Assembly (NCBI GenBank): GCA_029204225.1
Contig: CM055093.1
Location: forward strand, 590,668-654,667
Origin: Diphasiastrum complanatum
Taxonomy: Eukaryota; Streptophyta; Lycopodiopsida; Lycopodiales; Lycopodiaceae
DNA: 64,000 nucleotides
Direction: 5' to 3'
In this document: piece after piece, positions 12,312-24,300 of the stretch
How positions within the stretch are numbered: the first letter of the stretch is position 1
Layout of the letters: each line of letters opens with the position of its first letter
Program-made: the position numbers and the translations under genes
Notes under the pieces: generated by a model
The model's input: the letters and a program-made list of their open reading frames with translations, nothing else
The model's database searches: none
Told to the model about the DNA's origin: nothing

Positions 12312-15300
12312 CTGCAAAGACGACATATGTCAATTGTTGTAGGCTACTTCAAGAATCTTACTCATACTATTCATCTTGTTTCACTATGTGTTTGGGAAAC
12401 ACATTCTTTAACAATTATCATGCTCCAATCAACCATCCAACTAGAACATGTGATTTTTTCGAGATTGTTTTACTAAAATATCTATTTGTAAAACTTGATT
12501 TATTTATAAGCCATTTATGATCTTTTATACAATCATAAAATATGACGACACATTGAAGGATTTTCATTACAATAAACCTCACTATTGAAAACAATAATAT
12601 TAAGTTTCAGCATGTTGTATTTTAGACACAAGTTAAAAAATAAAAAATATTTACTACAATACATGTATAGACTATTTTGTAGATTGTAACAACAATTCCT
12701 AAAATATTAAGGTATAGCATTATTACACCCTGATGTACATATCTAAGGAAGCGACCCTGCGTCCGAACGCGCGTCCGGACGCGTCTTTTTTTTTTTTTTT
12801 TTTTTTAGTTATTTAGCAAAAACAATTAAAAAAAATTGGACGCATCCGGGGGTCGGACGCTTCCGGGTCCGGATGCCGGACGCGGAATGTCCGGCCTGAA
12901 CCCTCATGTCTGGTACTACATATATTCAAATTTCATATGTATACATGTTTTGTACCAACAATTCCTAAAAAAATACAGTCTTAGCAATACTACACCCTAA
13001 TGTACATATCTACCTGCACTAGTGCTTTTCAGCTACAAGTTCCTTTTTGGGACTTGACATTGACTTTTGCTTAACTTTTATAAGTCTAAGTTAAACATTG
13101 TTCCGAAATCAGGTTAGGGTCGCAAAAATAAAATAAGATAAGGAATTTTGCTTTCTTTACTTTGCCTTAAAAATTTTGGTTCTCCTTGAAACGTTTTCAG
13201 GAGAAATGTCAAATTAGTGAGCTAAACTAAAAAAAGAACAAACAAAGGTTTCTATGTGAACCTGCTGAAAATGTTCAGACTATTGACCTAAAATCTGCAC
13301 TAAAGGAGTAGTCGAGATATTCGTCAGAGAGATCAGTCTAGATACCCCACTCAGCAGACTCAGATTACTTCCTTTATCTATAGGAGGCAATCTCGAGCAG
13401 ATGGTGATGCCACGGACATTTTGTCAAAGGATGAGACACATCTTATCTAGGAATGTTCATCGAGATCGCCAACAGTGGACTGCTTCCAGACCACTCATTA
13501 TGGCTACACAGATCTAGAACTCATGTACGCAGGCCCACTTCATCAATTCATGCATCGTCTTCGTCATCATCTTCTATCCTTGCTTTCTTCAACAGTGGTC
13601 CGGTGGTGACATGAAATGACTTCCCATATAGTTCAGATGGTTACTGTACAACTTTAGTTATTTACTGTACCATGTACCTGTACCTTATCTCAGATTTTCA
13701 TGTCTTGATGACAGAGGAGAGTTTGTATATTTGTTTAGTCTTGATAGGTTATTATTTAGTAGTTGTATTTGCTATTTATGGAGACATTTATTTGCTCCTT
13801 TTGGTATCTATCACACTTGAGATGTACTTATCTCAGGGTCCGACTATCAAGAGTTATTTCACCGAAGGTGGTTAGTACTATTGGTCAAACAGGGATGTGC
13901 TCTCCTACACTTTTTGGTCTTTACATTGACGAGTTGGAGCATGTTATACGGAGTGATGGAGGGGAGGGTTGTACATTGGCCGATCTCATTATTGCTATCC
14001 TCTTGTATGCTGATGATGTGGTTTTGCTTTCACGGACGAGAGAGGGTTTGCAGCGACACTTAGACGCTCTTCTTTCTTTCTGCACACGGTGGGGTTTGTC
14101 AGTGAATGTCGCCAAGACTAAGGTTATGGTGTTCAACACCCTAGGTCTTTCATGATGCGGCAGGAGCTTCCATGGGATGGTCCTCCACTGGAGGTTGTTG
14201 ATTCCTATACATACCTAGGGGTACTATTCTCGGGGCCTATGTTCAGCATGAGACATGCAGCTATTTCCCGGGTACGGAAGGGCTATGCCTCACTGGTAGA
14301 TTTGGAGAGACTATGCTTCAGCTCACACATCAGAGATGCGACCAGTAAGTGTCGCCTCTTTGACACTATGGTTGTGCCCTCAGCTATGTATGCTTCCGAG
14401 ACATGAAGTACTAGTACTGATTGGACATATATCTCCCGGCTCCAGTCGTTTGCTCTCTCGGATGATATGAGCTAAGCCCTCAGTACCACACCAGATAATT
14501 GGCGAAGTTCGCGGTCCCCCTCATTCAAATTGAGGCCTTATTCCATATTGTGATATTTATACAGAGGTTGGATGATCTTCGGGATGGGGGTACACACTAT
14601 GCTGTTGCGGCTCTATCTCCATCTCGGCGCCCACACTCAGAGGTTATCGTTGACCTACCTGCGGGCACCCACTAGTACATCAGAGGCCTCCTCTACAGAT
14701 CATATCTTCATATCACTTGGCAGGGTCCATTGGGGACCAAGAGTGAGTTTTATCGTACACACTTTCTAGTTGGCTGCCCCGGAGTATATCACACAGACTG
14801 CGGATAGCGATGGGTCAGTTTCGGGTTTCTTCACATCAGCTGGCCATTGAGATCGGCAGATACAGTGACACCCCACGAGAGGACCGGCTTTGTAGCATGT
14901 GTGCTATGCATGAGATTGAGGACGAATCACATTTCTTCAGATGTCCAGCCTACTATGAGATTCAAGGGAGGTACTATTGCTTGTTCAGAGAGCACCCAGT
15001 TACACGTACTACCTTGATATCTTATGAGGACCCTAGATGTGTCGCACTCAAGATCCGGGAGATGTCAGACTTGAGGAGGAAGAGACTAGATGATACACAT
15101 TCCCTGGCACAGTTGAGCATCAGTGAGTGCATATCCCGTCGGAGAGAGATCTGAGTTACCCATAGGCTACGATTCAGATGAAGAGGCTGAGAGTTATGGA
15201 CTTGGCTCATTACATTCGCCGCGTCCATTCTTTTATTGTTATTATGCATAAGCAGGCCTAAGGGCCCTTTTTATTCATATACTCGCCTTGAGCCCTATTT

Positions 15301-18300
15301 GGTTATATTTTTAGGACTTGGTCACATTGATTTGGAGTGGGGGTCCTCCTATTGGGAGGCCGCACTATTTTCCCTCCAAATCCTTTTCCCTCCCTTTTTT
15401 GAATCCTCCATTTGATTCAGGGGGCTATGATTGACCCACAGTGGTTGGTTCGCCAACGTGATCTGTTTCGTAGCCTTCGCCATACTAGTCATTTGACTGC
15501 TTATATTGATCAATTTACTGAGCTTTCTTACCTTTTTACTGATCTTCATCCTACAGAGCTTATTTCACGTTTTATTGCTGGTCTTAGAGGCTCCTTACGA
15601 TATGATGTTTCCTCTTTTCGGCCTCCTACTCTCTGATCTTCCCTAGCTACTACCCTGCAGCATAAGTATCCTGAGTTGTCCACTTCTTCTCGTTTTTCTC
15701 GCCCTCTTTCCACTGCTTCTCCTACTTTGGCTTCTTCTACTACCGTTCCCCCTCGCCCTTCTACACCTCGCCCTGCCTTTGTTCACCGTTATTCAGCCGC
15801 AGAGTTCGCTGAGATTCAGCAGAAGCGCCTCTGTTATCGCTGTAAGAGTCCAGATCATCTCGCCCGTGATTGCCGATAGTCTCCTAATCCTCCTACCGCT
15901 GTTTTTTTACCATGAGGCTCTTACTCCTGATGATTCTGATATTTATATCCAGATTCTTGATACTCCTGACCCACATTCTGTTGATGAGCCGACTGATTCT
16001 CTTCCTGCTGATCCTGCTTCTGCCGCTTGCCATGCGCAGCTTGCTTATGCTACTTGGGCTGGGCATCCTGGTCCTCGTTCTATTCGGTTACGTGTTCGCA
16101 TTTTGGGGCGAGAGTATATTGCTTTGGTGGATACGGGCAGTACACACTCATTTATTAGCAGTTACATTTCCACCAGGATTCGTGCTACACCTATTTCTGC
16201 TACACAGTCTCTCAGTGTCGAGGTTGCTAGCTCACATACGTTTATCAGCTCTCAAATGTTTCAGGGCTTGGACTATAGAATTGGTGACTTCTCTGGACAG
16301 GCAGATTTCTATATTATTCCTCTGAAGCGCTATGACATTATTCTTGGTGCAGATTGGTTTTCATCCCTTGGTACTGTTGCTGTGGATCTTTCTCAGCAGA
16401 CATTGTCTTTTACACATGCTGGTCGGCATCATTTACTTTCTGGTATTGATTCCCAGGGTGACTATCAGTTGGTTACCGGGAAGCAATTTATGCGTAGCCT
16501 GCCAAAGGCTCAGGGTGCAGCTCTTTTTATCATTTAGAGTACATCAGTTGATGCTCCTCCTGCTCCATCCATGGGTCCTCTTCCTCAGGTGATTTCTGAC
16601 TTATTGCATCAGTATTTTGTGGTCTTTTCAGAACCTACGTCTCTGCCACCATTACGAGATGTCACCCACCATATTGATCTTATTCCTGGTGCTACCCCAC
16701 CCTCTCGTTCTCCATATCGTATGTCTAAAGATGAACGTGATGAGGTCCAGCTCCAAATTGCTTCCCTTTTACGTCAGGGCCTCATTGTTCCTAGCCATAG
16801 TCCTTTTGGTGCTCCTGTCCTCCTTGTTGCCAAAAAAGATGGAACCAAACGCCTTTGCATTGACTATCGTGCTTTAAACAAGCTGACTATCTGTAATCAG
16901 TATCCTATACCTCACATGGATGACCTTTTTGATCAGCTTGGCACTTCTTCCATCTTTTCTAAAATTGACCTACGTTCTGGATACTACCAAATTAGGATGC
17001 GTCCTTCTGATGAGCATAAGACTGCATTTCGTACTCATTTGGGTTTGTATGAATTTCGCGTTCTTCCATTTGGTGTTCAGAATGGTCCACCGACAATTCA
17101 GAATGCTATGAATAATATTTTACGTCCTCTATTAGGTTTTTGTGTCTTAGTTTATTTTGATGACATTCTTGTTTTTAGTACTTCTTTGTCTGATCATGTA
17201 AAACATCTATCTTCTGTGTATGTTACTTATTAAGCATCAACTGTTCGCCAAATTGTCCAAATGTTCTTTTGTCGTGGCTGAAATTGAATTTTTGGGTTTT
17301 CTTATTTGTGGTGGACGTATTCGTCTTGATCCTCGGAAAGTTCAAGCTATTGAGAATTGGCCTGTACCAACCGATGTTCATTTTGTTCGTATGTTTTTAG
17401 GTATGGCAACCCATCTTCGTCGTCTTGTTAAGTATTTTGCCACTGTGGCTGCTCCGCTTCATTCGTTACTAAAGAAGTCTCATGCCTTTGTTTGGACTTC
17501 TGAGTGACAAACTGCTTTTGATGCTTTACATCATGCCATTGTTTCTGCTACTGTTATGTGTCTTCCCCAGTTTGATCAGCGTTTTATTGTTGAGACTGAT
17601 GCTAGTGCTATTGGTTTAGGCGCTCTTCTCCGTCAGTCCGAGTGTGTTATTGCTTATGAGTCTCGTCGTTTGCGCTCTTATGAGCAATGTTACTCTGTAC
17701 ATGAAAAAGAGCTACTTCTTGTCATCCATGCTCTTAAGAAATGGCGTCATTATTTGTATCGTGTTCCCTTTGATATTATTACTGATCATCAGTCTCTCCA
17801 TTATCCTTTTTCTCAGCGTGATCTTAGTGATCGTCAATATCGTTGGTTACAATTTTTACAGTCTTTTCATTTTTGATATTTTGTATCGTCCAGGCAAGGC
17901 AAACACGGCCGCGGATGCTTTATCTCGTCTTTCTGCATTGTTACATAGTATTGTTGCTTCAGCTCCTTCTTGGTTTGATGATTTACGGGTGCCTCTTCCT
18001 CCTGATGATACACCAGTTACCATTGCTTCTTTTTTATCCGGTGCTCGTGAGCTTATTGCTAGGGCTACTACTCACTTACAGCATGTTCAGCAGCGCTATC
18101 AGACTTCTGTTGATCGTCATCGCCGTCATGTTGAGTTTTAGGTTGGTGATATGGTTTACCTCCGGTTACGCTTTGCACGTCATCACTTTGTTCAGGGTCA
18201 CGCTTCTACTGAGAAGCTTGCACCACGCTATTATGGGCCTTACTGTATCTTGGATCGCCTCAGCTCTGTTACATACCGGTTACAGTTGCCTGATTCTACA

Positions 18301-21300
18301 CGAGCTTGTGATATCTTTCATGTTAGCCTGTTACGAGCTGCCATTGAGGATGATGCTCCTCGCGATCTCACATTTCCTACAGAGCCAGAGTTGTTCCCTT
18401 TTTTGCCAGCCGCCATCCATCAGGTTCGCCTTCAGTACAGTCGACATCGCAGGCAGGTTCAGTTTTTAGTACAGTGGGATGGTCGTCCTCTTGAGGAGGC
18501 CACTTGGGAGCCTATTGATGTGTTTTATCATACACCATTATTGGCAGATCAGGCTCGAGCCCTCATGGCTTTAGTTCTCTCCTCTACTACAGATGTCATT
18601 GTAGATGTTCCCCCTGCTTCATGATTCAGCTAGCTATGACTATTCTTTATTGTCGTATTTGCTTAGTACTTGCTTTACACGGTTATGATGCTTTTGGAGT
18701 ATCTGTTGTGACGACTTATGTCCTCTCCATCAATATTTCCATTAGTTCGTGATTTTTCAGTATTTAGCATGCTTACATTATTGTTTTAGATAGTCACTAT
18801 GCTTGCTAGCCGGTGGAGGGCTTTGGTTTTCTGCAAGGGAGAGTTATGGACTTGGCTCATTACATTCGCCGCGTCCATTCTTTTATTGTTATTATGCATT
18901 TTTATTCATATACTCGCCTTGGGCCCTATTTGGTTATATTTTTAGGACTTGGTCACATTGATTTGGAGTGGGGGTCCTCCTATTGGGAGGCCGCACTATT
19001 TTCCCTCCAAATCCTTTTCTCTCCCTTTTTTGAATCCTCCATTTGATTCAGGGAGAGGGTATAAGTAGGGTAGCATTGTATTCCTTTATTCAGTTTATGA
19101 TGATTGCTCCTCTATAGCCTCCTTAAGCATTCTCTTCCTGCTTTCTAGCTTAAGTCCTGCTTTCTAGCATAGCTAGTGAATCTTAGCTTCTAACTCCGAG
19201 ATTCCACATTCCTTCATACATCGGCAGCAGAGACCGTGTCGACAGCCATAGAGACAGCCAGCTATTAGGCCACAGCCCAGAGCGCCACGGCAGTAGAGAC
19301 GACACCGACAACCTATCCGGCGGCAAACGTCCATGGCACATCTAGTGACACCTTCACAGCATACCATCCACCATTTCTTCCATGATGATGGGCATCATGA
19401 TATATGATTCCAAGATGTTGGACCCTGACTGGGCCAGCCATCTTATGCATTGTATTTGCAATTATTGTTTTATAGATGATTGAGCTTTAAAACTACATGA
19501 TTACTAAAGATGGATGGCTCTGGAAACCCACCTCTCTAATATGAATTTCTGGATACATTAACACTCTAGTACTCAACTGTAGGAACCAAATTTGACATAT
19601 ACTCCACCAAAGAATGGATGTTAACGTCCAAAAAGCCCAGTGCCCTATTGCACATCTTCAATGTTTTCATGTAGTGCCCACTTCCTTCTAGCCCAGAGAA
19701 GGCTCTAATACCAAATTTACAAGTAAAACCAGCACATAGAGATGAGAGATGACAGAGAGAAGAGAGAAAGATAGCTTCACCAATCAAAAGAGCACACAAA
19801 TATCTTATGGAATGATGATGTAGATTCTCCTGAGGAGAAACCCTAACTCAGACTCTAGCTTACCGCTATCCAGCTGTCTAAGCTACACTAGTTATACTTA
19901 TTACTAAGCTTCTGTATCTCACAGCGGCTCTTTATAGTCTTCTGAAACCATATTTCAGCTCCACTATTTTGAAATTTGTCGAGCAAAGGAATTGAACTCA
20001 AAATTGGGATATCCTTCCAGTACGTGCCCTACAGGCAGGGACCCAGAAGCACCTTAAGTAAACCAATTGGGTAAATAATGCTACTAATTATTGAAGGTCC
20101 ACAGCACCTACAGGCTTCCTTGTCTATCACTGTGATCAGAAGCCCCATTCCAAAAAGTCCTTGTTTCCAGATTAAAGTGCAACAAATCTGAAAAAAGTTG
20201 CATGCCATTACTTGATAGTGCTCAAACAAAAACCCACCCAACACAAAACTCCTTGAAAGCGTAGTTGGGAGGAAAATGCTTAAAAAAGAAAGAATTATTA
20301 TGCACTAGTCAACAACTTGCGCAAAGATCTCAAACACACTGTACTTCACTGCCGCGAAATACCCCTCTCCATGGAACCTAGTTGAACGAATCAATATTCT
20401 CAAGCAACAAGCATGTGGCTTGCTCGCCATTAAAGAAAAAGTTCTCCTGTCATACCAAGTCCATTTCTCAATGGAAAGAGTGCCCAAAATATTTTTGTAA
20501 AAGCACATTATATGTAGAATGGTTAAAGATAAAAAGTACATGTTCAAGTTTTTGCTAGTGGAGAGACAAACCAACCTTATTTTCTCAAGATTCCACAGAA
20601 ACGAATCAAAGAATTTCTTTGCAAGTTCCACATTGGTTCCACATTGGACACCTGTGCTATTGAGTAAACCTATCAAACAAGTTTCATATAGACAACCTTC
20701 GAATGAAAACTGACCTCTTGAGATAAAGGAGTTAATCCAAGATGATCTGCAGTAAAAGAGGGAGGTGGTGTAGTTGTGTGTTGATGTCTAACAGCACCAT
20801 TTTCTCTAATGTCTGATTTTCGACTTGCAGAAATGACATGGGAATTGTTCACACTCACATTTTCGGCCTGTGTTTATAAACATGTGGTTAAGTGATAGGA
20901 AACATCTATGACATAGCGTATTTCATATGTTATATTGTTGCTTTTAAACTAGATACAAGCAATTAAATGCACCTTGGATTCGCTTTCAAAAGGCCACTTA
21001 AAACCTACGGCACCACATTTGCCTCTATGGCATAGATAAACAGCCTTCAACCTGCACCCAATTTGATCAAAAGCAGGTTTGAAGCAAATGGATGGTAAAA
21101 CAGTTCTTATAGAGCACATGTTTCTGCAAAATTTCACCAGGGAAGATGTCTTATGACAACACCAACAACTTCAACAAACTTCCAAGGTATGCAACATTCC
21201 ATGGATTAAGATTCCAAATCTCAGACACAACTGAACAACAATACTACTCCAAGTTTAGATTGTTACTCACCCGTCATCAGATATTCGAACTGCGAGGCTT

Positions 21301-24300
21301 TTCTCTCTGGTCGATCCTCCTTCACACTAAACCAAAGAAACTGCTTGTTACAGCATCAGTTTCTTAAGGTATTCAAAATAGTTACTGAAAGCATGAGAGC
21401 TGAATTTGGCGGAAATGAATCTGAATGACAAGAAGTCAAACATCAAGGAACCCAATAAAGCGTAAAAAAGCCCTATTCCCTCCAGTCGGCGGGAAGTCCA
21501 CCACCTAATAAGACAAATTGAGGTCTACCCCATAATGGTATATATAGGTTACTAAACTTATCAGCATTGCAAAATACAGAAAATTGTTGACTGCACAGAG
21601 TTCTCAGACTCCACTTCTACAACCTCAAAAATAAAGTCTTGAGTGCAACCAGGGGAAATCAAAGGAGAGAGTTTACATGGCATATATTTGAGGTGAGCCC
21701 CCTAGTGAATCTTCCTCCTAAGCAAGATGCTTTTTCATTTAGAATCATCATATACTTGGTGGAATCAAAAGGAGGAGGCTTGGAGCCTACTCCTTCCTAA
21801 CGAAAGGCCGAAGACTCTCACGCAATCCCTCCACAATGTAGAAACATCAAAACCTCTTCTAGTATCCACATCAAGGCTTCCGCTTCACTTGACATAGGAC
21901 CAACCACTATGTTTCCCATTCCGCTTGCACTCTTTCAGGTTCTTGTGGGGATTTACTGGCCTTCAGTTGATCTAAGATTCGTAAGACTTATGCACAATCA
22001 TCAACCACCTCTTAACCTTGACCCTTGCTAACGTCGACACATGGCCAATTCCATGCACAATCGACACTTGCCACTTGGCAGTACTCTGACAAATAGGCAA
22101 GCAAGTAGGCTTACATGTGTCATACACTACTGGACCAAGTGTCCCAGTGAGCATGTGATGCATCATGTTTGACCAATCAACCCTGACATGGGTCGCTCAT
22201 TCACTGGACCAAGTGCCACGTGTCCCGTTGACTAGTGAACTCTCCTACTTTTTAGGAGGTCAATCCAGCCACTCCCAATTGATGAACCAAAACCCTACAC
22301 GAAAGCTCAACATGCGACTCAGAGGCTTCGTAGCCCTAATAACAGTTTCATTTACATTTCTTTTACAAAGGTCATCACAGGCCAGTGGCTTAGCCATTTT
22401 CGTATTTTACAAAAAGTACATTTGTGCATAAAACTGTAAAAAACCGGGATAGGGAGTAAAAGCTATAACATGTGGACACTCACAACATAGCTCTCCAAAC
22501 ATCCATTTAGCAAAATGCCAAACACATAGATGACTATGTGAAATCTTTCTATTAGACACCGGCCACCTTCAAATAGCATAAACATTGTTTTCACACGGCT
22601 CCTTGCAATTCCTCCCTCTTTCAAATTCCCTTTCTTAGGCTTCTATTTCAACCTCCCCTACTCAGTCTCACTTTAGTGGCTTCCCCATCTTACTTTTCCC
22701 TTCTCAAATTTCTTGCTTCCCCCACCCCATATTTTTTACCTTTTCTTTCCCTTGTAGATTCTTTTTTTGCCAACCTAGCTTCCCTATACTTCCACTAAAA
22801 TTGCTTTTCCTAGACTCACTTTTTCCTGCCTCTTGATTTCTCCCTCCCTCCTTGATCTCCTTCCCAAAAGTCAAGTCTAAAAATACTTTCCCTGTTAGGA
22901 AAAGCTTAAGGAAAAGTGTCAAAGGTCTTGCTTTCATTGAACCATACTAGAAGTTAATTTTTGTTTCTTGTAGCTTCAATGATGGATTAATGATAATGGT
23001 TGTGATGTAAAGTTCAACTCCAATACTTGTTTTATCAAGAGAAAAGATGAGATCCTTGCTGATGGAACTAGATGTGGTGGAATTTTTAAGTTGAATTCTT
23101 ATGAGAATGCAAACCTTTGTGAAGTTGTTTTGTTATCTAAGGAGGAGCTGTGGCATAGAAGGTTGGGACATCCTAACTTTACATCTATGTCTTCTATGGT
23201 TAAGAAGGAGAAGGCTATTGATCTTCCAAAATCTCTTTCAAAAGATTTCGAAATTTATGTTGCAGGTGCCAAACCTTTGAGCTTTTTGATAAATCTTAGA
23301 CACCTCTCCTCCTAAACTTATCCTTAACCTTGAATATTTTTAGCCATTAGATTTCAATTGCCATATACCCACAAAACCAACTTTCATCACCAACTTTCAA
23401 AAAAATAACACAATACATATGTAAACTTGCAAGTTTTTGAACTTTCCACCAAAATGTAAGCAAAAAGATTTGGGGTGTTCCCAAAAGCTCATTCAATGTG
23501 AGTTTCGAAATGCTCTGCAGTGATCATTTGACATCATTTCATATATGCAATGGCCACATCCAACCCTATTGTGGTCTTGTTTGCTTCATAGAAAAGGTGC
23601 ACTCCAAAGGTAAATGTTACATGTCCTTGTGTCGATATAAGGGTTATTTAAGTACGACTTCAAACGGAACACCGTGCTCAAGAGTGTTGTTTAGGACATT
23701 TTCTTGACTTTTTTAAGGATCAAAGATTGGACACCTGACTGGGCAATCCCAACATCAACTATTAAGAGTTGGGCAATGATTGCACCTCTGTGATCATACC
23801 CCTAGTAAGCATTTGCTATACCAATGCAGATTAGAAATACGATTAAAAACTCATTAGAACTAGAAAGAATTAAGAGAGGTGTTGTTGCACAACATACCCT
23901 TATTGCCAACTCGCTCGATGATATGCTTGCATATGACCTACATAAGACTGATCTTGAGCACCAAGTTGTGACATTTTCACAAGAAGCGTGGATGAGAGCA
24001 AGATTTGTACATGTAACCTTTGTGAGATTAAAAACATATCAAGATCGTTATCTTCCTAACACTCTGTTCTACAATTGTCCTCTTAAGACGAAGTTTTCTT
24101 TGGGTCTTGTAAATGCATATATGTTCAATCACTGATTTTTAGGCATCTATTATTGAAATATTTATAAATACACCTTAGAATCATTTAAAAATTACTCTTC
24201 AAATAACTAATCTCTGCCCATCGGCCCTTCTCGATACATTATGATGACATTATCATCTCCCTATATTTTTCATCAGATTTAGTATAAAATTCATCCTATA

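Larger units (their letters stand above)
15189..19051 (+). mobile_element. Ty3/gypsy chromovirus, internally deleted
   Basis: Direct repeats 15189-15420 and 18839-19051 (starting GAGAGTTATGGACTTGG) are LTR portions. The first has about 19 extra bases. After the shared end the right copy continues as LTR (to about 19200), while the left passes straight into gag, so LTR 3' part, PBS and gag start are deleted. Inside are gag end, CCHC knuckle, protease, RT, RNase H, integrase C-terminus and chromodomain, in the normal order but with the integrase catalytic core missing. It sits in TWINKLE intron 5, antisense to the gene. Confidence 0.85.

Noticed and set aside
20305-20676. 123-codon minus frame in TWINKLE intron 5
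   Set aside because: No domain, no splice-consistent join to exon 5 in the TWINKLE frame, and exons 5 and 6 join seamlessly without it.
23824-24135. 103-codon plus frame in TWINKLE intron 2
   Set aside because: No recognisable family and antisense to the gene; length is within chance for this AT content.
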